Shown here in pieces: positions 1-7,777 of a stretch of 64,000 nt of DNA. The stretch's first letter is position 1; each line of letters opens with the position of its first letter. Made by a program: the position numbers and the translations under genes. The DNA comes from Bacillota bacterium (GTDB taxonomy: Bacteria > Bacillota > Clostridia > Oscillospirales > Acutalibacteraceae): NCBI GenBank assembly GCA_023391275.1, contig JAEWBE010000030.1:4395-68394 (forward strand), in the 5' to 3' direction. The notes under the pieces were generated by a model. That model made no database searches, was not told where the DNA came from, and was given only the letters and a program-made list of their open reading frames with translations.

Positions 1-584
1 TAGTTATTGGAACAACGCGTAATATTGACAGGCAATCCAAATGTTGCATGATATGATCGAACGATTAAATCAGCACTGGCTTTGGAGGCCGAATAGGGGC
101 TATTGGGTGCGAGAGGCGTCGTTTCTCTAAACATGCCCTCTTTACCAAGTGCACCATACACTTCATCCGTCGAAACCTGAAGAAATTTCACTCCATTTTT
201 ATATGCGCAGCAATATTTGTCATCAGGCGACAGCTTCCAGCTTTTTTTCGCAGCATCTAAAAGAGTTTGTGTTCCGATTATATTGGTTGTAAGGAAAATT
301 TTGGGGTCTTCAATACTTCGGTCAACATGCGATTCTGCCGCGAAATTGACAACGGTATCTATATTATATTCTTTAAAGATACCATCTACTAATTGAGTAT
401 CACAAATATTTCCTTTTACAAAAGAATAGTTCGGAATTTTTTCGATCTCTTTTAAATTTTCTAAATTCCCAGCATAGGTCAGAGCATCCAGGTTAATGAT
501 ATTGTAATCATAAGAGGAGAGCATATATTTTATAAAGTTTGAGCCGATAAAACCCGCTCCGCCTGTCACTAAAATATTTTTCAT
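1..584 (-). CDS. rfbB: dTDP-glucose 4,6-dehydratase, N-terminal part (runs off window)
   Basis: Converts dTDP-glucose to dTDP-4-keto-6-deoxyglucose, the branch point for dTDP-rhamnose and dTDP-amino sugars. The frame from the ATG at 584 reads MKNILVTGGAGFIGSNF, a Rossmann GxxGxxG nucleotide site, followed by LDALTYAGN, the VNFAAESHVDRSI stretch, the STDEVYG motif and the YSASKA catalytic Tyr-x-x-x-Lys. All are hallmarks of RfbB/RmlB in the extended short-chain dehydrogenase family. About 194 codons are visible and the C-terminal part lies outside the window. The ATG overlaps the rfbA stop as ATGA, so the two are translationally coupled. It supplies the keto sugar that the WecE-type aminotransferase at 6048 would use. 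Confidence 0.95.
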   Translation of the reverse strand, partial: MKNILVTGGAGFIGSNFIKYMLSSYDYNIINLDALTYAGNLENLKEIEKIPNYSFVKGNICDTQLVDGIFKEYNIDTVVNFAAESHVDRSIEDPKIFLTTNIIGTQTLLDAAKKSWKLSPDDKYCCAYKNGVKFLQVSTDEVYGALGKEGMFRETTPLAPNSPYSASKASADLIVRSYHATFGLPVNITRCSNN

Positions 585-1453
585 TGCCTCTCCCCCGCTA
601 TCCGAACCAAATATTTTCCATAATCTGTTTTGAGCATAGGCTGTGCCAATTCTATTAGCTTGTCCCTTGTTATGTATCCTTTTCGATATGCAATCTCTTC
701 CAAGCAGGAGACATACAGTCCTTGTCGCTTCTGTACGATGGAGACAAAATCCGCTGCCTCCAAAAGGCCTTCATGCGTACCTGTGTCCAGCCAAGCCATA
801 CCACGGCCAAACAAGTTCACTTTCAACTCACCGCGTCTAAGATATTCGTTATTAACCGCTGTAATTTCAAGTTCTCCACGCGCGGATGGCTGAATATTCT
901 TGGAAATCTCCACCACTCGGTTATCATAAAAATAAAGTCCCGGCACCGCGTAATTTGATTTTGGGTGTTCCGGCTTTTCTTCCAAAGACAAGACATTCCA
1001 GTCACTATCAAATTCTACAACACCAAAGTCCGCAGGGTTAGGCACATTATATCCAAAAATTTCTGCACCGCTTTCTAGATCTGCCGCACGTAAAAGGACA
1101 TCGGAGAATCCTCGCCCATAAAAAATATTATCGCCCAGCACAAGAGCAACTTTCTCCTGACCAATAAATTTTTCACCGATAATAAAAGCTTCCGCCAAAC
1201 CGTTTGGCTCTTTCTGCTCTGCATACGTTAAGTGAAGTCCGATATCGATCCCATCATTTAACAATTCCTGAAAAGCCGGTAAATCACGTGGAGTAGAGAT
1301 AATCAAAATATCACGGATTCCCGCCAGCATAAGCGTTGAAAGCGGGTAATAAATCATTGGTTTATCATAAATGGGCAACATTTGCTTAGAGAGTGATCTC
1401 GTAATGGGATAAAGGCGCGTACCCGAGCCGCCAGCTAAAATTATACCTTTCAT
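581..1453 (-). CDS. rfbA: glucose-1-phosphate thymidylyltransferase
   Basis: Makes dTDP-glucose from dTTP and glucose-1-phosphate, the first step of dTDP-deoxysugar synthesis in the cytoplasm. The 290-residue length is normal for RfbA/RmlA. The N-terminus carries the nucleotidyltransferase signature GGSGTRLYPIT followed by SKQMLPIYDKPMIYYPLS, and VLGDNIFYGRG and EEKPEHPKSNYAVPGLYFYD are conserved further on. The family assignment is secure. It is coupled to rfbB through an ATGA overlap. The ribosome site ahead of the ATG is weak, which fits read-through from the upstream glycan genes. With rfbB and the WecE-like aminotransferase it forms a dTDP-Fuc4N-type pathway; no rmlC or rmlD is visible inside the window. 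Confidence 0.97.
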   Translation of the reverse strand: MKGIILAGGSGTRLYPITRSLSKQMLPIYDKPMIYYPLSTLMLAGIRDILIISTPRDLPAFQELLNDGIDIGLHLTYAEQKEPNGLAEAFIIGEKFIGQEKVALVLGDNIFYGRGFSDVLLRAADLESGAEIFGYNVPNPADFGVVEFDSDWNVLSLEEKPEHPKSNYAVPGLYFYDNRVVEISKNIQPSARGELEITAVNNEYLRRGELKVNLFGRGMAWLDTGTHEGLLEAADFVSIVQKRQGLYVSCLEEIAYRKGYITRDKLIELAQPMLKTDYGKYLVRIAGERQ

Positions 1454-1513
1454 TCAAGCGCCAACTTTCAGTTCGATTTTACGAAGCTTATTTTCCTATG
1501 TTAGGCCGTGCAT

Positions 1514-1858
1514 TTAAAGTGAAAAAACAACAATTCCTATAATAATAACTGTCATTCCCAAAAGTTTTCTCTTGCTAATTTTTTCTTTTAAAACAAGAAC
1601 ACCCAATATCGTAACAAAAATATATCCTGATGATTCTAAAACAGGTCCCATTGAAAGAGGAACATATTTATAAGCCAACATAGTTATCAAGCTGGAGGTA
1701 AAAAATATTCCATAGGCCGTAATAACCAATGGATTCAGGTATTCTTTCAGTTTGCTGTCATGGCATCGCAAAGCACTCTTTTTCAACATAATTTGGGAAA
1801 CGGATGAAATAAACACACTAAAAATAAAAATCCCCGAATATACCGACATTTCATTCAT
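1514..1858 (-). CDS. EmrE/ArnF-like half-size membrane protein
   Basis: A 114-residue hydrophobic protein with four predicted transmembrane segments and the small-multidrug-resistance/EamA pattern (for example SMGPVLESSGYIFVTILGVLVLKEKISKRKLLGM, quoted only as two short conserved blocks around the Glu-Ser and the Lys-Glu-Lys). It overlaps the preceding 123-residue gene of the same fold by 8 nt. Paired small EmrE-like subunits next to an ArnC-like transferase are known as ArnE/ArnF, which flip undecaprenyl-phosphate-aminoarabinose. By analogy I infer a heterodimeric flippase for a polyprenyl-phosphate sugar. The sugar itself is not shown by the sequence. A drug efflux role is less likely in this setting. 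Confidence 0.7.
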   Translation of the reverse strand: MNEMSVYSGIFIFSVFISSVSQIMLKKSALRCHDSKLKEYLNPLVITAYGIFFTSSLITMLAYKYVPLSMGPVLESSGYIFVTILGVLVLKEKISKRKLLGMTVIIIGIVVFSL

Positions 1859-2204
1859 GATCGGTCACCACAAGATAAACCCCAAAAATAATAGCTATAC
1901 CTCCTATTATCATTTTCAGTGTTATTTGTTCCTGGAAAAGCAGCGTGCCCCATAGCATTCCAAAAACGACAGTAACTGACTTATTTGAAAATGCCGTAGT
2001 CAGTGGCATTTTCTTTAAAACCTGTTGCCACAAAACAGCATAGATAAATAAAATTAAAAGCACTAAGCCATAATAGCAAAAAAATTCAGCAGATAAGAAT
2101 TGATTTTTGGATGCCAGCTTAGCAAAAATCCCATTCACGGAATAAAGCAATAAAGCTATGTATAAAAGCAGATAATCTTTAACTGTCGAACGTTTTACTT
2201 CCAT
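1851..2204 (-). CDS. EmrE/ArnE-like half-size membrane protein
   Basis: A small four-helix membrane protein of the DMT/EamA superfamily, partner of the gene at 1514. I chose the ATG at 2204 (MEVKRSTVKDY) because GAGGAG lies 10 nt upstream; an in-frame ATG at 2222 would start six codons earlier without a better ribosome site. The gene begins inside the 3' end of the glycosyltransferase at 2179, a tight overlap that suggests coupled synthesis. The C-terminal half has the conserved SMR block around LLFQEQITLKMIIGGIAIIFG. Likely role: one subunit of a lipid-linked sugar flippase working with the ArnC-like enzyme just upstream. The heterodimer is an inference from gene pairing. Confidence 0.7.
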   Translation of the reverse strand: MEVKRSTVKDYLLLYIALLLYSVNGIFAKLASKNQFLSAEFFCYYGLVLLILFIYAVLWQQVLKKMPLTTAFSNKSVTVVFGMLWGTLLFQEQITLKMIIGGIAIIFGVYLVVTDHE

Positions 2205-3159
2205 CTTTATTTGACTCCTCATCTTTTTTTATGTTTACCGTTTCACGGATAACATATTGAGGGGAAGCATTGATACAAATATAAATTCTTCCGATATACT
2301 CGCCGATCAATCCCAATATCAGCATAATCATTCCGCCGATAAACAGCAAAGCAGCCATGGTAGAACTCCAACCAGCCGGTGTAGCCGGATTAACCAATTT
2401 ATGCATAATAGTGTACACTCCAAAAATAAATCCTATTAAAGCACAAATCATGCCGGTCACCGTTGCAATACGCAATGGTTTTACCGAAAAAGCAGTGAAA
2501 CCATTCATCCATAGAGAAACCATTTTTTTAAAAGTATAGCCAGACGTTCCATTTATTCTTTCCCGATCGGGCATCGGAATATTTGCAATTTTGGTTGTGG
2601 TACGCAAAAGAAGACCATCAAGATATGGGTAAGGGTTATCGTATTTAATAATTTCTTGCAAAATATAATCATTCATTGCAAAAAAACTGCCGAACTGTAA
2701 ATCTTTTGGTTTTTCGAGCAAAATTCTTGTCATAAAATCATTTAACTTACTACCAAAATTCTTAAATGCACTTTGACTTTTAGACCCATATTTTGCAATG
2801 GAAACGTCATAACCATTTTGCAGAGGGGCCAACAGATCCCACAGCCTGTCAACGGGGCACTGCCCATCATCATCCACACAGACTATAGTTTTGCCGGAAG
2901 CATAATGATATCCGGCCATCAACGCTGCATGTTTCCCCATATTTTTCACTAAATCAATTACTTTAATCCGTATATTTCCCTGCGCTCTCTTCTTTAAAAC
3001 AGAGAAGACTTGGTCCGGCGAGCCATCATTAACAGCGATAATTTCATATATATAATCTTTTTCTAATTCCATAATGCGGATTATTTCATCTAACACGAAT
3101 CCAATGGAACGCTCACTACGATAACAGGGTATCACAAAACTGATAAGGTTTTCTATCAT
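2179..3159 (-). CDS. polyprenyl-phosphate glycosyltransferase, GT2 (ArnC/GtrB-like)
   Basis: A 326-residue GT2 enzyme expected to move a sugar from a nucleotide donor to undecaprenyl phosphate at the inner face of the membrane. Visible motifs are ISFVIPCYRSERSIG at the start, AVNDGSPD, the metal-binding VCVDDDGQCPVDRL, and two hydrophobic C-terminal helices at about residues 230-255 and 265-290, the layout of ArnC, GtrB and DPM1-type enzymes. The start overlaps the stop of the ATP-grasp gene as ATGA. It is followed at once by two EmrE-like half proteins, so the three together look like a make-and-flip unit that delivers an activated sugar to the outer face, where the PIG-V-like enzyme at 7778 could use it. 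Confidence 0.85.
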   Translation of the reverse strand: MIENLISFVIPCYRSERSIGFVLDEIIRIMELEKDYIYEIIAVNDGSPDQVFSVLKKRAQGNIRIKVIDLVKNMGKHAALMAGYHYASGKTIVCVDDDGQCPVDRLWDLLAPLQNGYDVSIAKYGSKSQSAFKNFGSKLNDFMTRILLEKPKDLQFGSFFAMNDYILQEIIKYDNPYPYLDGLLLRTTTKIANIPMPDRERINGTSGYTFKKMVSLWMNGFTAFSVKPLRIATVTGMICALIGFIFGVYTIMHKLVNPATPAGWSSTMAALLFIGGMIMLILGLIGEYIGRIYICINASPQYVIRETVNIKKDEESNKDGSKTFDS

Positions 3160-4313
3160 GCTTGTACACCCACTACTTTCAATATCTCTTGCTTCTCTTC
3201 TTCACTAGAAGTCGCTAAAATATAATAACCGTATCTTTTGGCACTGTCCAGCACTGTTCTTCCATCAAAGGATTCTATTGGACTGATCCGATAAAAAGCA
3301 TTTGAATGTGTTTGTTTTAAAATAGTAAAACATTCAAGGTCTTTCTCACTGAATACAAATCTTACTATTGCATACCTAGGTTCACAAATCTTCTGAAAGC
3401 ACGGAGGAATTCCGCATGAGATATCAATGACCATATTCAAAAAATCATATCCGGTAGAAATTTGTACCAAATCTGATCCAATACAATCTCCTCCCATTCT
3501 CGCTCCAATCTCTATTATTTTTATATTTTCTGAAGCATCTACCTTTACTTCTGCATGGGAGGCTCCATATTGAATTTGCAAAGAATCTAGTGCATGCATA
3601 ACCACACGAATAATCTTATCGCGCCTATCTGGTGTAATAGGTGCTGGTTGCAAATGCCCTATCTCTATAAAATAAGGAACTCCTGTAGTAAACTTTTTCG
3701 TTAGCGCTAAAAAAGTGTGCTTTCCTCTCCATGAAACAAATTCAACGCTGTACTCTTCCCCTTCGGCAAATTCTTCAATCAAAACTTTTTTCTCAAAAGA
3801 TTCCTTAACCGCCCGCTCCACCGCTGATTTTAATTCAACCCTATTTTCAACTTTTGTAATACCTCTACTTCCAGAGCGGTCAGTGGGTTTTACAATTACA
3901 GGAAATGAAACATCAATTGCATTGATGTCCATTTCTTGCTCAAACAAAATACTTTTCGGAGATGGATCTCCATTCTGTTCAAAAGCATCCCTCATTGAAT
4001 GTTTATTGGTGCAAATCGTACTGCTTTCTTCGCTGTTGGACGTAAGTCCCAACCGACTGGCGATATAATTCACTGTGGGTACTGCCAGATCAGAAGCAAT
4101 AGAACAAATGCCAACCGGGTGTATTTTTTTACAGACTTCCAAAATTGACTCTTTTTCAACAATACTAATGGGGTAAAAAAAGTCCGCGGTCTTCGCACCT
4201 ATTGCTCCATTTTCCCATGCAAAAACATGAGTTTCATACCCCTTTGCTTTTGCTTTACGTATTAACTGATCTTGAAAATCATTTGCGCCTATTATAACAA
4301 GTCTTCGTTTCAT
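3156..4313 (-). CDS. ATP-grasp ligase of unknown substrate
   Basis: A 385-residue protein with an N-terminal Rossmann-like preATP-grasp domain (LVIIGANDFQDQLIRKAKAKG), a central ATP-grasp fold (PVIVKPTDRSGSRGITKV, then VLIEEFAEGEEYSVEFVS) and the metal-binding end EIGARMGGDCIGSDLV. ATP-grasp ligases form an acyl phosphate and couple it to an amine or thiol. It lies between a PglD-like acyltransferase and an ArnC-like enzyme and overlaps the latter. I infer that it links an amino acid or other acid to an amino sugar of the glycan or its precursor. Length and domain order resemble carbamoyl-phosphate-synthase-like and biotin-carboxylase-like ligases found in glycan clusters. The substrate is unknown. 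Confidence 0.8.
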   Translation of the reverse strand: MKRRLVIIGANDFQDQLIRKAKAKGYETHVFAWENGAIGAKTADFFYPISIVEKESILEVCKKIHPVGICSIASDLAVPTVNYIASRLGLTSNSEESSTICTNKHSMRDAFEQNGDPSPKSILFEQEMDINAIDVSFPVIVKPTDRSGSRGITKVENRVELKSAVERAVKESFEKKVLIEEFAEGEEYSVEFVSWRGKHTFLALTKKFTTGVPYFIEIGHLQPAPITPDRRDKIIRVVMHALDSLQIQYGASHAEVKVDASENIKIIEIGARMGGDCIGSDLVQISTGYDFLNMVIDISCGIPPCFQKICEPRYAIVRFVFSEKDLECFTILKQTHSNAFYRISPIESFDGRTVLDSAKRYGYYILATSSEEEKQEILKVVGVQA

Positions 4314-4320
4314 CTTTTCC

Positions 4321-4971
4321 TCACATAAAATCTGTACTTCTGTGATTTTCTAACGTAATGCTTCTTGCGGGCACAATCACTTCATATGGTTTTGTATCAC
4401 TTGACACATAAGCACCTGCACCAACAAATGTAAATGAGGCTATTTTTCGATAAATCGTAGAATTATTTCCAATAAAACAGTTATCTCCAATCTCAGTCAT
4501 TCCTATAGTCGATGAACAACCAGCAAATTGATTATTACTGCCAATCTTATTATGATGGGCTATTGAAACATTTGGCCAGATCATATTATTATTTCCCATA
4601 GTTACAAAAGGTCCAATTGTCACATTATCCATAATAAAATTTGCATCCCCCATTACTTTAGCTGACACACTAGCTGTACTGTGAATAATGTTGGGAAGTT
4701 CATACCCTGCTTTTTTAACGGCCCAATATATTTTTTCACGGTCACAGAACATATGCGCCCCCACTACACCTATTACAACAGCAAATTGATCCGGGGAATA
4801 TTTACTGATCAACTCATCGAAAGGAACTACTGGCAAACTATTATGACTTGTTTCGGTACAGTATTCTCTATCAGCCGTAAAAGCAACAACCTCTCGCTTA
4901 CAATCTTTAGTCAAATAATATTCCATGATATCGGCGAAATCTCCAAATCCATAGATCACAAATTTTTTCAT
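4321..4971 (-). CDS. PglD/NeuD-family sugar acyltransferase
   Basis: A 216-residue hexapeptide-repeat transferase, length typical of the family. The first 80 residues form a small Rossmann-like domain (KKFVIYGFGDFADIMEYYL) that binds the sugar nucleotide. The rest is a left-handed beta helix with imperfect [IV]-G-x-x-x-x repeats (ANFIMDNVTIGPFVTMGNN), a catalytic His in SIAHHNKIG and the closing VGAGAYVSSDTKPYEVIVPA. The family transfers an acetyl group from acetyl-CoA to the amino group of a 4-amino-4,6-dideoxy sugar nucleotide or to a sialic acid hydroxyl. With a WecE-like aminotransferase three genes away, N-acetylation of dTDP-Fuc4N is the best guess. Confidence 0.85.
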   Translation of the reverse strand: MKKFVIYGFGDFADIMEYYLTKDCKREVVAFTADREYCTETSHNSLPVVPFDELISKYSPDQFAVVIGVVGAHMFCDREKIYWAVKKAGYELPNIIHSTASVSAKVMGDANFIMDNVTIGPFVTMGNNNMIWPNVSIAHHNKIGSNNQFAGCSSTIGMTEIGDNCFIGNNSTIYRKIASFTFVGAGAYVSSDTKPYEVIVPARSITLENHRSTDFM

Positions 4972-5952
4972 CTAAGTCTCTCCTTCTTTCAAAACACACT
5001 CAACAATTCTACAAAGCTCAGTTATATTTTTCGTGCTATATCTCTGATCAACTGGCAAACATATTAAATGCTTTGAAAAATCATATTCAACTGTATTTTG
5101 ATATTCTTTACATATCATTTCTTTCCATAAAGTAGGTACATAGATATGATTTTCGATTAATTTTGCTTTGACTTTTTCATTATTCAATAAAAGTGGATAT
5201 ATGTAGGGCACTTGTTGTTGCTGCTCAAAATGAAAACGATTTATCTTTTTAAAATATGTATGCATTAAATTAAAATTTTCTCGCCTCCTATTTTTTATCA
5301 ATTTATAGTCTACCGAATTTAACATTTTTTTCGTTAAAATTGACATTAATTTTCTATTATCATTAAGATATTTCTCATTTTCTAAATTTTTCTCATATGC
5401 AGTATTTGTCCCTTGTTCATATGCTTGCAGCAAAAATATATATCTGTCATAAGAAATATCCCTTTCTAAAGCAAAATCGCCCAACTGTGAACCAATTAAA
5501 TAGGCGCCGTCAGGTACGCCTATAAATTTTCTACAGCTGTAAACATTATACACGCCTTTCCTTATAATTGGTTCTGAAAAAAAAGCCTGCGTGTTATCAA
5601 TAATTACATTTTTATACCTTCCCACACCTTTATTAATGAAATCGGTCATCAAACCAAAATAATTCACAAGCAAAACATATTCGTTATTTTCTGAATTAAT
5701 TTTCAAATCAATTGGTTCCAACTTTGAGTTGATAAAAAAACGTTCAACAGGAATTTTCATACTCTTAATCAGGTCATAAACAGTATTACAAATATAGTGT
5801 GGTATAAAAACTTTAGATGGTTTACAATCAAGCAATGCACAATAAATGGCTGTTCGGCCCGTATTATATCTTTGTGCAGGGTAAAGGCAATGGCCATAAT
5901 ATTCTTCTTTGTTGACAAGTTCTAAAGGTAAATATCCACCATATTCATCCAC
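4972..5952 (-). CDS. divergent DegT/DnrJ/EryC1-like PLP protein
   Basis: A 326-residue protein distantly related to sugar aminotransferases. It keeps the general layout: YNTGRTAIYCAL near the N-terminus, a region around D119-x-x-Q122 (IIDNTQAFF) that lines up with the DAAQ of WecE, and K142 in SCRKFIGVPDGAYLIG, which lines up with the PLP lysine block. Typical glycine-rich text is missing and the protein is shorter than the usual 370-400. It starts at a GTG at 5952 with a poor ribosome site. It is very AT-rich. It could be a second aminotransferase, a PLP dehydratase or a variant without transamination. I cannot name the substrate. Its stop is adjacent to the PglD-like gene. Confidence 0.65.
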   Translation of the reverse strand: MDEYGGYLPLELVNKEEYYGHCLYPAQRYNTGRTAIYCALLDCKPSKVFIPHYICNTVYDLIKSMKIPVERFFINSKLEPIDLKINSENNEYVLLVNYFGLMTDFINKGVGRYKNVIIDNTQAFFSEPIIRKGVYNVYSCRKFIGVPDGAYLIGSQLGDFALERDISYDRYIFLLQAYEQGTNTAYEKNLENEKYLNDNRKLMSILTKKMLNSVDYKLIKNRRRENFNLMHTYFKKINRFHFEQQQQVPYIYPLLLNNEKVKAKLIENHIYVPTLWKEMICKEYQNTVEYDFSKHLICLPVDQRYSTKNITELCRIVECVLKEGET

Positions 5953-6047
5953 TTCTGCACATTCTTTCTGAAAAGTTATAATATTTATTCATCTACTCTA
6001 CTAAAGATCCCACATCAGCATATCCACGTTAATTTAGTGTGAAAACC

Positions 6048-7175
6048 TTATTTATAAAATTTATGAATCTGTTTTACAATATACTCAATTTCTCCTTTTT
6101 CTAACCCGTAATACATGGGCAGACGAAGTAGTCTTTCGCTTTCCTTTGTGGTGTATTTGTCTTCACCATGAAATCGACCAAATTTTTGTCCGGCTGGTGA
6201 AGTATGCAAAGGAATATAATGAAAAGCCGTCGAAACATCATTTTTTTTCAAATAGGAAATCAACCTTGTGCGCTCTTCCAAATCTTTTCCCTTTATGTAA
6301 AACATATGTGCATTGTGAACGCAATCTTTGGGAATATAAGGTAACTCTATTTTACCTTCAGCTGCTAAATCTTGCAACCCATTCCAGTATAAATTCCAAC
6401 TTGACAATCTGTCTAGGTTAATTTCATCTGCTTTTTCAAGCTGTGCCCATAAATAAGCCGCATTCATATCACTCGGCAAATAGGACGAACCATAATCTAC
6501 CCATGTATATTTGTCGATTTGACCACGGAAAAATTTGCTGCGGTTTGTACCCTTTTCGCGTGTAATTTCCGCCGGCTCAATGTCTTCTTTATGGTTTAGC
6601 AGAATGGCTCCGCCCTCCCCCATACTATAATTTTTTGTCTCGTGAAAAGAGTAGCAACCATAATCGCCCAGCGTCCCCAGAGCTTGTCCTTTATAAGTTG
6701 ACATCATTCCCTGTGCAGCATCCTCAACTACTTTTAGATGATGCTTCTTTGCAATTGCATTGATTGTATCCATTTCACACGCCACACCAGCATAATGAAC
6801 TGGTACGATCACTTTGGTTTTTTCCGTAATCGCATCTTCCAATAGCTTTTCATCCATATTCATAGTGTCAGGCCGAATATCTATAAATACAATTTTTGCG
6901 CCTCGCAGCACAAATGCATCCGCAGTGGATACAAAAGTATAGGCAGGCATAATTACCTCGTTCCCCGGCTTGGTGCCTGTGAGAATAGCCGCCATTTCCA
7001 AGGCATGAGTACACGATGTAGTAAGCAACGCCTTTGCTGTGCCGGTTTTATCCTCAATCCATTGGTTGCATCTTTGGGTAAACTGTCCATCGCCACATAT
7101 TTTGTGAGCATCTATAGCCTTTTTTATATAAACTAACTCATTGCCCACGTATGGGGGCATATTAAACGAAATCAT
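6048..7175 (-). CDS. wecE: dTDP-4-amino-4,6-dideoxygalactose transaminase (WecE/RffA-like)
   Basis: A PLP-dependent sugar aminotransferase of 375 residues, the normal length. It would convert dTDP-4-keto-6-deoxyglucose, made by RfbA and RfbB, to a dTDP-4-amino sugar with glutamate as donor. Evidence: IPFNMPP-like start (SFNMPPYVGNELVYI), ALLTTSCTHALEMAA, PAYTFVSTADAFVLRGA, VVEDAAQG with D152 and Q155, and the Schiff-base lysine K181 in SFHETKNYSMGEGGA. The HETKN block is typical of the WecE/RffA branch. GGGAGG-type ribosome site ahead of the ATG. The neighbouring PglD-like enzyme would acetylate the new amine. The exact epimer (Fuc4N or Qui4N) cannot be told from sequence alone. Confidence 0.9.
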   Translation of the reverse strand: MISFNMPPYVGNELVYIKKAIDAHKICGDGQFTQRCNQWIEDKTGTAKALLTTSCTHALEMAAILTGTKPGNEVIMPAYTFVSTADAFVLRGAKIVFIDIRPDTMNMDEKLLEDAITEKTKVIVPVHYAGVACEMDTINAIAKKHHLKVVEDAAQGMMSTYKGQALGTLGDYGCYSFHETKNYSMGEGGAILLNHKEDIEPAEITREKGTNRSKFFRGQIDKYTWVDYGSSYLPSDMNAAYLWAQLEKADEINLDRLSSWNLYWNGLQDLAAEGKIELPYIPKDCVHNAHMFYIKGKDLEERTRLISYLKKNDVSTAFHYIPLHTSPAGQKFGRFHGEDKYTTKESERLLRLPMYYGLEKGEIEYIVKQIHKFYK

Positions 7176-7195
7176 ATAATTTCCTCCCTATGATT

Positions 7196-7765
7196 TTATT
7201 GTGATATTACCATCCATTTTAAACCTATTCCTAACTTCCTAGAATCTTGAATTGCACTCACATCAGATAGTGGCTTAACCTCTCCAATATGAAAAGTTAA
7301 CTTAAGTAAATTACTATTTTGGAATATATCTTTTGGCAAATTTACTTTGGCCACTGTGTCATTAACCGATATCACCGCTTCTGAAACTTCTTTGCCATTA
7401 GCTGATATTTTAATAGAGCGCGGCTTCATACATGATAATGCACAAAACTGGAAAGTCAAGTCTGAAGTAATCTGATTGCTTATATTTATATAAATGTCAC
7501 TGTCACTTTCGTCCGTCCAAGTTCCCCAATCTTCTTGACGGCTCCATCCACGACCTGTATATTTGTTTATATCGCTTCCTGAAAAATTGATCTTGGTATC
7601 CAGATGATAGGAGAGTCCATCATACCCAGGCCAATTTTGTAACGAATGATCAATATAATACATTTTATATTCTATTGGAACTTTTGAAAAATATGTTAAA
7701 GCTAACGTACCGATATAAAATAAAACTAAAATTAGGCTCAGTAAATAACAAAGTGCCTTTTTCAT
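7196..7765 (-). CDS. membrane-anchored beta-sandwich protein with DxRxLG motif
   Basis: A 189-residue protein of unknown function. It has one hydrophobic segment at residues 4-26 and a beta-rich outer domain. Its C-terminus contains AIQDSRKLGIGLKWM. The same Asp-x-Arg-x-Leu-Gly signature and a similar strand order occur in the middle of the radical SAM protein at 13881 (DDQRELGIALISAQL), so the two share a domain. It sits just after the PIG-V-like transferase with a 12-nt gap, which suggests that the two act together at the outer face of the membrane. Domains of this type are common beside glycan transferases. The role, possibly glycan or lipid-linked sugar binding, is inferred. Confidence 0.6.
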   Translation of the reverse strand: MKKALCYLLSLILVLFYIGTLALTYFSKVPIEYKMYYIDHSLQNWPGYDGLSYHLDTKINFSGSDINKYTGRGWSRQEDWGTWTDESDSDIYINISNQITSDLTFQFCALSCMKPRSIKISANGKEVSEAVISVNDTVAKVNLPKDIFQNSNLLKLTFHIGEVKPLSDVSAIQDSRKLGIGLKWMVISQ

Positions 7766-7777
7766 ATTGTCACCCGA

